Below, piece by piece: positions 1-9,234 of a stretch of DNA of 64,000 nucleotides. The notes below the pieces were generated by a model. That model made no database searches, was not told the DNA's origin, and worked only from the letters and a program-made list of their open reading frames with translations. Made by a program: the position numbers and the translations under genes. Each line of letters starts with the position of its first letter. The stretch's first letter is position 1. This DNA comes from UBA2136 sp963974105 (GTDB lineage: Bacteria > Pseudomonadota > Alphaproteobacteria > UBA2136), in the NCBI GenBank assembly GCA_963974105.1, contig CAXBBG010000004.1:72189-136188 (forward strand), in the 5' to 3' direction.

Positions 1-1170
1 CTTGTTAACCCCTAAACGTTTGGCTAATTCGTAAAAATAAATATCACATGATCCAGAAATAGCATCCAACAGGTCAACCTTACCATGCTTCTTCCAGCAA
101 TTGAATTCACGATTCCCTAACTTGATTTTACCTCGACAATTCATAATTTCATCAGGTTTTACTAACCCTTCTTCAAGGGCGGCTTGCGCTACAACAAGTT
201 TAAAGGTAGAACCAGGTGAATATGTTCCCTGAAAACTCCTATTTAATAGAGGGTTATCAGAGTTATTTAATAATTCTCGCCAATTAGCAGGGTCAATCCC
301 CTCTGCAAATTCATTTGGGTCGAAGCTTGGTGTGCTGACGGCGGCGAGTATACCTCCAGTTTTAGCATTTAGTAACACAATAGAACCAACTTTGTTTTTT
401 AATTGGTTTAATGCAAATTCCTGTAAGTCTTGGTCAATTGTAAGATAAAGGTCGTCACCTTTTTTAGCTTCTTGCCTTTCCAATTCACGGACAGGTCGAC
501 CGACAGCATTTGTTTCGTTGTGGACAAAGCCTGGTTGGCCGCCTAATTCATCTTCATACAACTTCTCTAAACCTTGGCGACCCACAGGAAAATCGGGAGA
601 CCAACCCTTAACCTCTGCCTTATCTTTTTTATAGTCGTCCGTACGTCCAACATAACCCAACAAATGCCCTGTTGAAACACCATTTTGATAGTGGCGTAAC
701 GGTATATCAATAAAGTCTATTCCTTGTAGATCAGGTTGATTTAATTCAACCTTTGCGATGTTATTAAATGAAAGTGATTTTGTAATTGTGATAGGCGTGA
801 ATGGTGCCCTATATTTTACTTTTTCGAGTGTATCATTCACACTTCGCTTAGATAATGGAATGAGCTTTTGCAGCGATGCTAACACTTTTTGAGCGTCATC
901 GCATTGTTCTGGTATGATAACCAAACGGGGTGCGGGTTTATCTTTAGCAAGGACTTTACCTAATCTATCGAATAACACGCCTCTTTCTGGACGTATTGGG
1001 CGTATAGAAACTCTATTTTGCTCTGCTAATTTTTTATATTTAGCTCCTAAAATCTGCTGTAAATAATACATACGTGCCACAAAAACAGGAAAAGGTAGAG
1101 CCATTAGAGCTCCAAGTAATACTGTTCGCCTTGAAACAATTTTATTTCTATTTGCTGACGAAAGAGGCAT
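1..1170 (-). CDS. mrdA: Penicillin-binding protein 2 (peptidoglycan transpeptidase), 3' end cut by window edge
   Basis: This is the elongation-specific class B penicillin-binding protein that cross-links peptidoglycan with RodA and the MreBCD complex. Reading the minus strand from an ATG at 1170 gives 390 uninterrupted codons to the window edge, against roughly 600 or more for the family, so the C-terminus with the KTG motif lies outside. A hydrophobic anchor sits near residues 20-38, followed by the PBP dimerisation region. The catalytic SxxK motif is STFK at about residues 321-324 within SPGSTFK, and the second motif is Ser-Cys-Asp at about 374-376, as in PBP2. It starts 7 bases after mreD stops, so it is the last visible gene of the mreBCD operon; rodA would be expected beyond the edge. 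Identity is secure; only the truncation is an artefact of the window. Confidence 0.95.
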   Translation of the reverse strand, partial: MPLSSANRNKIVSRRTVLLGALMALPFPVFVARMYYLQQILGAKYKKLAEQNRVSIRPIRPERGVLFDRLGKVLAKDKPAPRLVIIPEQCDDAQKVLASLQKLIPLSKRSVNDTLEKVKYRAPFTPITITKSLSFNNIAKVELNQPDLQGIDFIDIPLRHYQNGVSTGHLLGYVGRTDDYKKDKAEVKGWSPDFPVGRQGLEKLYEDELGGQPGFVHNETNAVGRPVRELERQEAKKGDDLYLTIDQDLQEFALNQLKNKVGSIVLLNAKTGGILAAVSTPSFDPNEFAEGIDPANWRELLNNSDNPLLNRSFQGTYSPGSTFKLVVAQAALEEGLVKPDEIMNCRGKIKLGNREFNCWKKHGKVDLLDAISGSCDIYFYELAKRLGVNK

Positions 1171-1177
1171 TGACTAC

Positions 1178-1684
1178 TTAATCCTTTATCATTTTTTGGC
1201 GCAATAAATTAAATAAATACGAAATAGGTAAAAATAGGATACATGTCACTATCCACTGAACAGCAACCCAATAAGAAAGTGGTAAACCTATAAGCCACAT
1301 AATAAAAGTAAGAGATACGCTTACCACAAAAAGATTGATAATAAAGCCAGTATAAACCATAGCAAACGGACTGTAGATAAGTGATTTACGCTGATGATAT
1401 GCCATAAAATGGATAAGTATAATACCAAAACCATATAAACCAAATGGCGTACCTGCTAAACCATCTTCAAGTAATCCTAATATCAAAGAAAACCATATAG
1501 GTACAGAATTTGGGAAATATAGTGTCCAATAAAATACACCTATCGTAAGCAGCCAAGGCTTGAACCATAAAGCGTCAAAAATACCTGTTAAAATATAACC
1601 AATAATCACCAATAGTAATAATAAAAGCGGTGGAAACAAGCCCGCGCCAACCACATAGTCTCTGTTTGCTTGGTGCATCGCCAT
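1178..1684 (-). CDS. mreD: Rod-shape-determining protein MreD
   Basis: A small polytopic inner-membrane protein of 168 residues with about five hydrophobic segments and short loops, the usual size and topology of MreD. It is thought to link MreC and MreB to the PBP2-RodA synthase during cell elongation. Primary sequence conservation in this family is weak, so the call leans on position: it sits between mreC and mrdA. Its ATG shares one base with the mreC stop codon (TAATG), which implies translational coupling. No ribosome-binding site is needed beyond that coupling. Confidence 0.9.
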   Translation of the reverse strand: MAMHQANRDYVVGAGLFPPLLLLLLVIIGYILTGIFDALWFKPWLLTIGVFYWTLYFPNSVPIWFSLILGLLEDGLAGTPFGLYGFGIILIHFMAYHQRKSLIYSPFAMVYTGFIINLFVVSVSLTFIMWLIGLPLSYWVAVQWIVTCILFLPISYLFNLLRQKMIKD

Positions 1685-2496
1685 TATAAAATCCCCTTGA
1701 CTTCTTGTCTTTGAATACTGATTAAATCCAAGGTGGTAAAATCAACATCGGGCTTAATATATATACGTTTTTCTATATTGCTAATGATACCCACAGGTAT
1801 GCCTTCAGCAAATATGCCCCCAGCCCCTGTGGTTATAACCACCATACCAGCTTCCACTTTATCTTTATCACCTTCTGTAAAAACAAGCTCGAGATTAAAA
1901 CTATTTGTGCCACGCACAATGCCACGTAAATTAGCACCTAAAATTTTAACAGGTACACGTGATGCGTAATCAGTTAAAAGTAAAATACGGGAAGCCTTTT
2001 CAAATGTTTCTAGTACACGACCAACCAAACCATTTTCATTAACGACAACTTGCCCTTTTTCGACACCATCGTTTAGCCCGACATTAATAATCATAGTGTG
2101 GCTAAAGGTGCTTTTTTTGTCAGAAATCACACGGCCAGCAATAGGATCACCTTCAACTTTATCAACCATACCTAAAAGCTTTTTAAGCTCTTCATTTTCA
2201 TGGGTAATGATTGAAAGTTCGCGACTTAAGCGCTGCTTGTTACTTAACTCTTCCTTTAGCTGATTATTTTCTTCATAAACAGAAACATGACCTGTGACAG
2301 AGTCTTCAACAGCATCGGCCCATTCAGAGGGTTTTTTTACCATATTTAAAATGGGTCCCGTCACCTCAAGAACAGCAGATTGAAAAACGCTATTTATTTG
2401 AGGAAACTGTATAGAAAGAGCCATAGAAGACAAACAAAAAGCCACATAAATTGCAAACTGAATATTGTGGCTTTTTGTTGAAGTTACTGTAATCAA
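1684..2496 (-). CDS. mreC: Rod-shape-determining protein MreC
   Basis: MreC is a bitopic periplasmic scaffold of the elongasome that contacts PBP2. The 270-residue protein has a short cytoplasmic N-terminus, one transmembrane helix at about residues 13-32, a coiled coil rich in Glu, Lys and Leu at about 70-115, and then the beta-rich MreC core with family-typical segments such as GRVISDKKSTFSHTMIINVG and GLVGRV. Length matches the family. It lies 11 bases after mreB and overlaps mreD by one base, so all three are expected to be co-transcribed. Confidence 0.95.
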   Translation of the reverse strand: MITVTSTKSHNIQFAIYVAFCLSSMALSIQFPQINSVFQSAVLEVTGPILNMVKKPSEWADAVEDSVTGHVSVYEENNQLKEELSNKQRLSRELSIITHENEELKKLLGMVDKVEGDPIAGRVISDKKSTFSHTMIINVGLNDGVEKGQVVVNENGLVGRVLETFEKASRILLLTDYASRVPVKILGANLRGIVRGTNSFNLELVFTEGDKDKVEAGMVVITTGAGGIFAEGIPVGIISNIEKRIYIKPDVDFTTLDLISIQRQEVKGIL

Positions 2497-2507
2497 TTTT
2501 AAAAACC

Positions 2508-3545
2508 TTAATTAGATTTTAAAACTGGTGCAAGTGTGTCCCATTCCTCAAGGATTTTACCAGAACCAAGTGCTACACATGAAAGCGGAGACTCAGCAAT
2601 GGAAACTGGTAGGCCTGTTTCTTGGCGAATTAGTTTATCAAGATCACCAAGGTTCGCACCACCACCGGAAAGAATAATCCCCTTATCGACAATATCAGCC
2701 GCAAGTTCTGGCGGAGTGGCCTCTAAAGCTGTTTTAATACCTTCTAGAACACGTTGAATTTGAGGTTCTAGCGCTTCGACAATTTCTTTTTGACTAATTT
2801 TAAGGTTACGTGGGACACCTTTTACAAGATCACGCCCTTTAATATCCATTTCTTTGCCACGGCCTTTTTCTGGCGCAATAGAACTGCCTATTTCAATTTT
2901 GATCGCTTCTGCAGTTGACTCACCAATAAGCAGATTATGCTTACGACGGATGTAGCTTATAATTGCATCATCAAACTTGTCACCGCCAACGCGTACCGAC
3001 ATGGAGTAAACAATACCACCAAGAGAGATAACGGCAATTTCTGTTGTACCACCACCGATATCAACAATCATAGAGCCAGAAGCTTCGTTTACAGGTAAGC
3101 CAGCACCAATAGCGGCGGCCATAGGTTCGTCAACCAACCAAACTTGACTAGCGCCTGCACTTAAAGCAGAATCTTTAATCGCACGACGCTCAACAGGCGT
3201 TGAACCGTATGGTACACAAATAATAATGCGTGGGCTCACAAACATACGACGATTATGAACACGGTTAATGAAGGCTTTAATCATTTCTTCAGCAACTTCA
3301 AAGTCAGCAATAACACCGTCTTTTAATGGGCGCACCGCAATAATATCAGCTGGTGTACGACCTATCATTTGTTTAGCCGCGTGACCTACATTACGCACAC
3401 GAGAACTGTGTTCTCCACGTTCAATCGCCACAACGGAAGGTTCATTTAAGACAACACCACGTCCAGGTACATATACAAGTGTATTAGCTGTGCCAAGGTC
3501 AATGGCCATGTCTAAAGAAAAAAAGCTGAATAGTTTGTTCAACAT
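2508..3545 (-). CDS. mreB: Rod-shape-determining actin homologue MreB
   Basis: MreB forms membrane-bound filaments that guide lateral wall synthesis. The protein (345 residues) has the actin-fold nucleotide pocket: phosphate-1 loop DLGTANT at residues 16-22, phosphate-2 loop DIGGGTTE near residue 165, and the adenosine motif SGGGANL near residue 295. The N-terminus MLNKLFSFFS is a short amphipathic or hydrophobic anchor as in Gram-negative MreB. The 103-base gap to the upstream miaA suggests its own promoter, although I could not pick boxes with confidence. First gene of mreB-mreC-mreD-mrdA. Confidence 0.97.
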   Translation of the reverse strand: MLNKLFSFFSLDMAIDLGTANTLVYVPGRGVVLNEPSVVAIERGEHSSRVRNVGHAAKQMIGRTPADIIAVRPLKDGVIADFEVAEEMIKAFINRVHNRRMFVSPRIIICVPYGSTPVERRAIKDSALSAGASQVWLVDEPMAAAIGAGLPVNEASGSMIVDIGGGTTEIAVISLGGIVYSMSVRVGGDKFDDAIISYIRRKHNLLIGESTAEAIKIEIGSSIAPEKGRGKEMDIKGRDLVKGVPRNLKISQKEIVEALEPQIQRVLEGIKTALEATPPELAADIVDKGIILSGGGANLGDLDKLIRQETGLPVSIAESPLSCVALGSGKILEEWDTLAPVLKSN

Positions 3546-3648
3546 GATGCGGTATCTTCCAAATTTATAATTATTTTTTTGAATCTCTTAACTATAAGGC
3601 ATATAGTCGAAAGTTACTAGAATTTTATAGTTTCGCAAAAAAGAAAAT

Positions 3649-4575
3649 TCACTTATTTTTAAGCAATTGTCTTATTTCCATCACAGATTTTTCGCCTTGT
3701 GCTGAAGTCGTGAAAGTTAGGTCTGCATTATACTGACCCCTTATCCAAGTAAACTGACGCTTTGCATAGTTCCTTGTGCTTTGTAACAAGGCAGTTTTCG
3801 CCTCATCCAGCGTTATGTGCCCATCTAAAAAGTTATAATAATCCTTCACACCGCAACTCTGAACCGCATGCGATTCCGTTGTATACCCCATAGCACGTAC
3901 ATTTTTAACTTCATCAACCAAACCCATATTTTCCATCACATCGTATCTTTTATGTATGCGATTATAGAGCCATTCACGCTCTGGGCTAATAGCCAATTTT
4001 ACAAAGCGTGCATCCAGCCCACCTGATTTGGGTAATTTTTGTAACTTAGACATGGGCTGGCCTGTGTGTAACCAAACCCCAAGCGCACGCAAAATACGTT
4101 GAGTATCACCAGCTTTAAGTTTATCTGCAATCTCTAGGTCTACATTTTTCAATTCATCATACAAAGGCGCCAAGCCTTCTGTTTCCAAGCGCGTGTTTAG
4201 ATCATTAAACAAGTCTTCGGGCAATGAAGGGACAGGGCTAATCCCCTCTTCTAAGGTTTTAAGATAAAAACCTGTACCACCACATAAAATCGGGAGCTTA
4301 CCGTCACGCCAAATCTTCTCGACTTCAGCCTTCGCAAGTTGAACATATTTTTCAACGGATATTTTTTCATCAATTTCAAGAAAATCAAAAAGACGATGAT
4401 CAGCAGCTGCAAACTCTTCCTTAGAAGGCATGGCTGTGATGATAGGCATATTTTTATATACCTGACGACTGTCCGCATTTACAATGACACCGTTTAATTT
4501 CTGCGCCAAATAAATGGCCAACGACGTCTTACCAGATGCCGTTGGCCCAAATATAGTTATAATAGATTTAGACAT
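3649..4575 (-). CDS. miaA: tRNA dimethylallyltransferase
   Basis: MiaA transfers dimethylallyl from DMAPP to the N6 of A37 in tRNAs that read UNN codons. The P-loop GPTASGKTS is at about residues 10-18, followed by NADSRQVY at 34-41 and the later CGGTGFYL and GDTQRILRAL motifs, all diagnostic. Length of 308 residues is normal. The ATG directly abuts the degP stop (TAAATG), so miaA is the last gene of hflK-hflC-degP-miaA. It ends in TGA. The association of miaA with hflKC is shared with enterobacteria. Confidence 0.96.
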   Translation of the reverse strand: MSKSIITIFGPTASGKTSLAIYLAQKLNGVIVNADSRQVYKNMPIITAMPSKEEFAAADHRLFDFLEIDEKISVEKYVQLAKAEVEKIWRDGKLPILCGGTGFYLKTLEEGISPVPSLPEDLFNDLNTRLETEGLAPLYDELKNVDLEIADKLKAGDTQRILRALGVWLHTGQPMSKLQKLPKSGGLDARFVKLAISPEREWLYNRIHKRYDVMENMGLVDEVKNVRAMGYTTESHAVQSCGVKDYYNFLDGHITLDEAKTALLQSTRNYAKRQFTWIRGQYNADLTFTTSAQGEKSVMEIRQLLKNK

Positions 4576-6027
4576 TTACTCGTCTTCATCCACTTCTTTT
4601 TTTCCTAAGGCTAGGAAATGCTTTTCACCGTCACGTTGTATGAGTATAAGCATAGACTTATCGCCCTGCTTTTTAAGCATTGCCTCAACATCAGCAACAG
4701 ATGCAACTTTTTCTTTAGATATTTCAAGAATAATATCCCCTGACTTGATACCGCTATTTGCGGCACGACCGTCAAATTCAATAGATGTGACAACAACACC
4801 TTTAACAGTATCATCAACACCTAAGGCTTCACGCTCATCATCGCCCAAATCTGATAATGTCATACCTTCAATAACATTATCACTTTCATCATCTGATTTA
4901 GACAACAACACCTCAGCTTCATCTTCTTCAAGTTCAGCTATTGTCACTTCTATGGTTTTATAGCTGTTGTTACGCATCAGCTTAAGTTTTACTGTTTTAT
5001 CTACTGGCGTTTCAGCAACCAGTTTTGGAAGATCCGACATTTCTTTTATATCTTTGCCATCAAAAGAAAGGATAAGGTCAGCTTCTTTTATGCCCGCTTT
5101 TTCGGCAGGGCTTTTTTCAATCACAGCAGCAACCAAAGCGCCTTTTTCACTATCCAAACCTAGTGCATCAGCAAGAGATTCCGTAACAGTTTGAATGCGT
5201 ACACCTAACCAACCACGAACAGGTCGTCCATGTTCTTTAATCTGTTCCACTATAAGCTTTACAGTGTTAGATGGCACCGCAAAGCCAATTCCTTGGCTGC
5301 CACCTGTACGAGAAAGAATGGCTGTATTGATACCAATAACTTCACCAGATGTATTAAATAAAGGCCCTCCACTATTGCCAGGGTTTATAGCTGCATCTGT
5401 TTGTAAAAAGCTGTCATATGGGCCTTGGTGTATATTACGTCCACGGGCACTTAATATACCTGCCGTTACTGTGCCACCTAAACCAAAAGGATTTCCAATG
5501 GCAATAGTCCAGTCACCAACACGTATTTTGTCACTATCGCCTAATTTAGCAAAAGTTAAATCCTTATCAGTTTCAACTTTCAGCAATGATAGGTCATTTT
5601 TTTTATCTTTACCTACAACCTTAGCACTTAGCTCTTTTCCGTCTTGAAATTTAATAACAATACTGTCAGCCACTTCAACAACATGATTGTTTGTAATGAT
5701 ATAACCATCCTTACTGATAACCACACCAGACCCTAAAGATTGTTTAGGTCTTGTATTTTGTTCGTTAAGACGATTTTCCAACCCGCCCATAAAACCATCA
5801 AAAAACCTATCTAAAAAAGGATCTCCTGTTAAAGGACCTCTACCCATATCCTTTTTGCTTTTATTAAACTTCTCAGGTTTAGTCGATGTAGATACGTTTA
5901 CGACAGCAGCAAACTGATCTTCAACAAGATCAGCAAAACTTGTTGGAATTTCAGCCTGCGCCGTTGCTATGAAAAGCATGCTTACAGATACAACTATTGT
6001 TGAAATATATAATGACAAACGTTTCAT
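4576..6027 (-). CDS. degP: DegP/DegQ-type periplasmic serine protease (Do family)
   Basis: A secreted chaperone-protease of the HtrA family with a signal peptide (about residues 1-25, cut after AQA). The trypsin-like domain carries the triad His115 (TNNHVV), Asp145 (KNDLSLLKV) and Ser219 (GNSGGP). Two PDZ domains follow at about 265-355 and 390-475. At 483 residues it is a full-length Do protease. It degrades or refolds misfolded periplasmic proteins. The gene stands 18 bases after hflC and directly before miaA. An acidic stretch in the linker before the second PDZ domain (DEDEAEVLLSKSDDESD) is a local peculiarity. The symbol could equally be degQ or mucD. Confidence 0.95.
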   Translation of the reverse strand: MKRLSLYISTIVVSVSMLFIATAQAEIPTSFADLVEDQFAAVVNVSTSTKPEKFNKSKKDMGRGPLTGDPFLDRFFDGFMGGLENRLNEQNTRPKQSLGSGVVISKDGYIITNNHVVEVADSIVIKFQDGKELSAKVVGKDKKNDLSLLKVETDKDLTFAKLGDSDKIRVGDWTIAIGNPFGLGGTVTAGILSARGRNIHQGPYDSFLQTDAAINPGNSGGPLFNTSGEVIGINTAILSRTGGSQGIGFAVPSNTVKLIVEQIKEHGRPVRGWLGVRIQTVTESLADALGLDSEKGALVAAVIEKSPAEKAGIKEADLILSFDGKDIKEMSDLPKLVAETPVDKTVKLKLMRNNSYKTIEVTIAELEEDEAEVLLSKSDDESDNVIEGMTLSDLGDDEREALGVDDTVKGVVVTSIEFDGRAANSGIKSGDIILEISKEKVASVADVEAMLKKQGDKSMLILIQRDGEKHFLALGKKEVDEDE

Positions 6028-6045
6028 TTTTTTTTACCTCTTTAG

Positions 6046-6903
6046 TTATTTTTTATTAAAATGATCAAAGAAACTAATTGAAGGGTCTAATACCATCAAG
6101 GTATCACTACCTATCAAACTTGCTTTATACGCTTCTAGTGAACGCACAAAGCCATAAAAGGCTGGATCCTGACCAAAAGCTTCCGCTGTTAAACGAATGG
6201 ATTCACCGTCACCTTCACCACGTAATTTTTGAGCGTCGCGCTGAGCATTCGCCAAAATGATTGTGCGTTCCTTTTCAGAAGTTGCTTTAATTGTTTGAGC
6301 CTTTTCAGCACCTTGTGCGCGAATTTCTTTCGCTTCCTTGTTACGCTCAGCGTTCATACGTTGGTAAACAGCTTGAGAAATATTAGCCGGCCAGTCTGCT
6401 CGTTTAATGCGAACATCTACAATTTCAATACCTAATGGCAAAGCTTGTTTATGAGCCGATGCCAGTATGTTTTGCATAATTTTATTACGGTCACCAGAAA
6501 CAATTTCTTTTGATGAGTGTAAAGCTAGTTTTTGACGCAAGTTTGAGTTTACAATAATGTCAATACGCTTACGGGCTTCTGACTCGACATTTACAGCCTT
6601 ATAAAACTTATGAGCGTCAATAATGCGCCAGCGTGTAAAACTATCTACCATCATAGGTTCTTTTAATGATGATTGAATTTCAGCTGGTTTTGAGTCTGTT
6701 TCCATAATGCGTTTGTCTAAAAAGATAACATTCTGAACGAATGGTATTTTATAGTTTAGGCCAGGTTCGCTAATTACTTTACGCACCTCACCAAGTTGCA
6801 ATACCATCGCTTGCTCTGTTTCATTCACTGTAAACAAACTGTTTGCAGTTACAATAGAACCTACACCTAAAATGATGAATAAAAAAATAGTACGTGGTGT
6901 CAT
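6046..6903 (-). CDS. hflC: HflC, FtsH-protease modulator subunit (SPFH/band 7)
   Basis: HflC pairs with HflK to form a large membrane cage around the FtsH protease. This 285-residue protein has one N-terminal transmembrane helix (about 4-22) and an SPFH domain that begins with the typical VNETEQAMVLQLGEV, then a long Glu/Lys/Arg-rich helix at about 165-235 and a conserved C-terminal region. The gene overlaps the hflK stop by one base (TAATG) and is followed by degP, the usual alphaproteobacterial arrangement. Confidence 0.96.
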   Translation of the reverse strand: MTPRTIFLFIILGVGSIVTANSLFTVNETEQAMVLQLGEVRKVISEPGLNYKIPFVQNVIFLDKRIMETDSKPAEIQSSLKEPMMVDSFTRWRIIDAHKFYKAVNVESEARKRIDIIVNSNLRQKLALHSSKEIVSGDRNKIMQNILASAHKQALPLGIEIVDVRIKRADWPANISQAVYQRMNAERNKEAKEIRAQGAEKAQTIKATSEKERTIILANAQRDAQKLRGEGDGESIRLTAEAFGQDPAFYGFVRSLEAYKASLIGSDTLMVLDPSISFFDHFNKK

Positions 6904-8063
6904 TATTTCACCCTCCCTTTACCGTCAAGTGGCAAGTATGGTAAAACACCGTTCCCTGCACCTTCACTCATGATAACTTTACGTGAACCTTTCAAAACAG
7001 CTTCCATTGCTTCTAAATACAAGCGCTGTTTTGTAATTTCACGTGCTTTTTTATATTCTGCTAGCTGACTTAGGAAACGCGCTGCGTTACCTTGTGCTTC
7101 AGAAATTTTAGCTGACTTATAAGCTTCAGCTTCTTGCATAATTTGCGCTGCTTGACCACGTGCGCGTGGTACAACGTCGTTTGCATAACCTGTTGCTTGG
7201 TCTTGTTCTTTTTCAGCATCGGCTTTAGCAGCCTGCACGTCACGAAAAGCATCCAAAACTTGTTTTGGCGGCTGAACTTGCTGAAGCTCAATATTGTTAA
7301 TACGCATTCCTAAGCCATAAGCATCTGCAATTGACTGTGTTAATAACAATGCCTCCTGCTCAATAACTTGCTTGTTACTTGTAATAGCATCATCGATTGG
7401 GTAGCGACCAATAACCTCACGCATCGCACTTTCACTGACGTGTCTTAATGCTTCATCTGGGTTTTCAACTTTGAATAGATAGTCTTTAGGGTTTGAAATA
7501 ACCCAACGCACCGTAAAGTCTAGGTCTACAATATTTTCATCACCCGTAAGCATTAAAGACTCAGCAGGAATATCAACCACCTGCCCACTTGACTGCTGGT
7601 ATGAATTACGTTGTATGTTAAACCTACTTGTAGCGTTGGATGTTCTAAAACCAGCCTCTAAAATATTTTCTCGTGTTACTTTTGGCTTCACAACTTGCTC
7701 AATAGGCCAAATAGCAAAATGTAGGCCTGCATCCGTAGTTTCAATGTATTTACCAAAGCGCGTTACCACACCTTTTTCTTCAGGCTGAACAATGTAGAAA
7801 CATTGAAAAACCCAAATAGCAATACCTGCCATGGCTATAACACTAAACAATCCGCCATTTAAAGAAGGCCCTGTACCAAGTGGACGATTTCCACCACCAT
7901 TACCACCCATCATATCGCGCATGCGATCTTGAGCTTGGCGAAGCATTTCATCTAAATCTGGTTCAGAAGAAGGTTTGCGTCCTGAAGGTTTTTTACCCCA
8001 AGGACCATCATTTTTATTACTGAAAATATACGGTGAAAATATATTTGAAATACGAGGTATCAT
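6903..8063 (-). CDS. hflK: HflK, FtsH-protease modulator subunit (SPFH/band 7)
   Basis: Partner of HflC. From the chosen ATG at 8063 the protein is 386 residues: a Gly/Pro-rich cytoplasmic start containing GPWGKKPSG, the sequence LDEMLRQAQDRMRDMMGG, one transmembrane helix at about 75-95, the SPFH domain opening with IVQPEEKGVVTRFGKYIE, and a helical Lys/Ala/Gln-rich tail. A frame-compatible TTG exists at 8138, but it coincides with a predicted -35 box (8133-8138), while the ATG at 8063 has an AAGAG ribosome-binding site about nine bases upstream and gives the usual HflK N-terminus. I therefore use 8063. Confidence 0.93.
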   Translation of the reverse strand: MIPRISNIFSPYIFSNKNDGPWGKKPSGRKPSSEPDLDEMLRQAQDRMRDMMGGNGGGNRPLGTGPSLNGGLFSVIAMAGIAIWVFQCFYIVQPEEKGVVTRFGKYIETTDAGLHFAIWPIEQVVKPKVTRENILEAGFRTSNATSRFNIQRNSYQQSSGQVVDIPAESLMLTGDENIVDLDFTVRWVISNPKDYLFKVENPDEALRHVSESAMREVIGRYPIDDAITSNKQVIEQEALLLTQSIADAYGLGMRINNIELQQVQPPKQVLDAFRDVQAAKADAEKEQDQATGYANDVVPRARGQAAQIMQEAEAYKSAKISEAQGNAARFLSQLAEYKKAREITKQRLYLEAMEAVLKGSRKVIMSEGAGNGVLPYLPLDGKGRVK

Positions 8064-8109
8064 TTTTTGAAAACTCTTTTCGTTATTTTTATTTAGGTCA
8101 TTAACATAT

Positions 8110-8138
8110 ACTCTAAAAGAAGCATTCACAAGCGTCAA
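8110..8138 (-). promoter_or_regulatory. Predicted sigma70 promoter of the hflK-hflC-degP-miaA operon
   Basis: On the minus strand TTGACG (complement of 8133-8138) is followed after 17 bases by TAGAGT (complement of 8110-8115). Transcription would start near 8103, about 40 bases before the hflK ATG at 8063. The -35 match is five of six, the -10 match four of six. It excludes the longer reading frame start at 8138. Confidence 0.5.
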
Positions 8139-8255
8139 GTGTTCAAAGAGATTATTAAATTTATTGTTTTATACTATTTATAATTTAATTAAAAAATATT
8201 TTATGCTATGTTTCATAAAATACATAACTAAAATCGGGCAATAAAGGGGTTTAAC

Positions 8256-9149
8256 ATGAAGGGTATTATCTTAGCTGGTGGTTCAGGTACAAGAATGCGT
8301 CCTATGACCAAAGCAACAAACAAACACTTTTTACCAGTGTATGATAAACCAATGATTTATTACCCCCTAACAACTTTGATGCTAGCTGGCATTAAAGATA
8401 TACTTATTATATGCAACCCTGACGATGTCTCTTCTTTTGAACAAATGTTGGGTGATGGCAGCAGATGGGGTATCAAAATTTCCTATAAAACGCAAGCAAA
8501 GGCAAACGGCATTGCCGAAGCTTTTATTATTGCAGAAGATTTTATTGGCGGACAAAAGGTAGCCCTGATTTTAGGTGATAATATATTCTTTGGCCATGGT
8601 TTTGGCGAACTTTTGCACAAAGCGCGTAAAAACGACGGTGCAACCGTCTTTGGCTTTTATGTGAAAGATCCTTCTGCTTTTGGTGTAGCAAAATTAGATA
8701 GCACAAACTCATCTATTCTAGATTTAATCGAAAAACCTACAGAGTATGTTTCAAATTACGCTATACCTGGGTTATATTTTTACGGCCCTGAAGTTGTAGA
8801 TATTGCAAAAAAAATCACCCCTTCTGCACGTGGTGAACTTGAAATAACAGACGTAAACCGAGCTTATTTAAGTGATAAAAAATTAAACTTTATAGAACTA
8901 CGTCGTGGCTTTGCTTGGTTTGACGGCGGAAGTGCGGACTCTATGCTAGACGCGTCAAACTACATTGCTATGGTTGACCGTCGTCAAGGGTTACGCATTG
9001 GTTGCCCGGAGGAAATTGCATTCCGTTATAAATGGATAACGGAAAATGAATTCCTGAAGTTAGCGGATGAACTTTCAACCAGCGACTACGGAAAATACCT
9101 CAAAAGAATTGCACACATCGTACATAAACAAGAAGAAACAAAACCTTAA
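8256..9149 (+). CDS. rfbA: Glucose-1-phosphate thymidylyltransferase
   Basis: RmlA/RfbA makes dTDP-glucose from dTTP and glucose 1-phosphate, the first step to dTDP-rhamnose and other dTDP-deoxysugars. The nucleotidyltransferase signature GGSGTRMRPMT is at residues 8-18, followed by KHFLPVYDKPMIYYPL, LGDNIF at about 108-113 and RGFAWFDGG near 220. Length (297) is standard. AAGGGG lies six bases before the ATG. It is separated from rfbB and rfbC, which sit 9-10 kb away in the opposing operon; splitting of rml genes across two facing units is unusual but they evidently serve one pathway. Confidence 0.97.
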   Translation: MKGIILAGGSGTRMRPMTKATNKHFLPVYDKPMIYYPLTTLMLAGIKDILIICNPDDVSSFEQMLGDGSRWGIKISYKTQAKANGIAEAFIIAEDFIGGQKVALILGDNIFFGHGFGELLHKARKNDGATVFGFYVKDPSAFGVAKLDSTNSSILDLIEKPTEYVSNYAIPGLYFYGPEVVDIAKKITPSARGELEITDVNRAYLSDKKLNFIELRRGFAWFDGGSADSMLDASNYIAMVDRRQGLRIGCPEEIAFRYKWITENEFLKLADELSTSDYGKYLKRIAHIVHKQEETKP

Positions 9150-9234
9150 TAATAGTATAATGAGTACAAATTATCGAAGAGATAAAATGCATTATACAAT
9201 CATTGACCAAACATAACGATATAGGAGATCTATC

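Noticed and set aside
4514..5647. Three long plus-strand frames opposite miaA and degP
   Set aside because: Ser/Pro-rich antisense shadows of well-supported genes; no ribosome-binding sites.
8064..8138. Longer HflK starting at TTG 8138
   Set aside because: The TTG is the -35 box of a well-spaced promoter, and the ATG at 8063 has a ribosome-binding site and the family-typical N-terminus.
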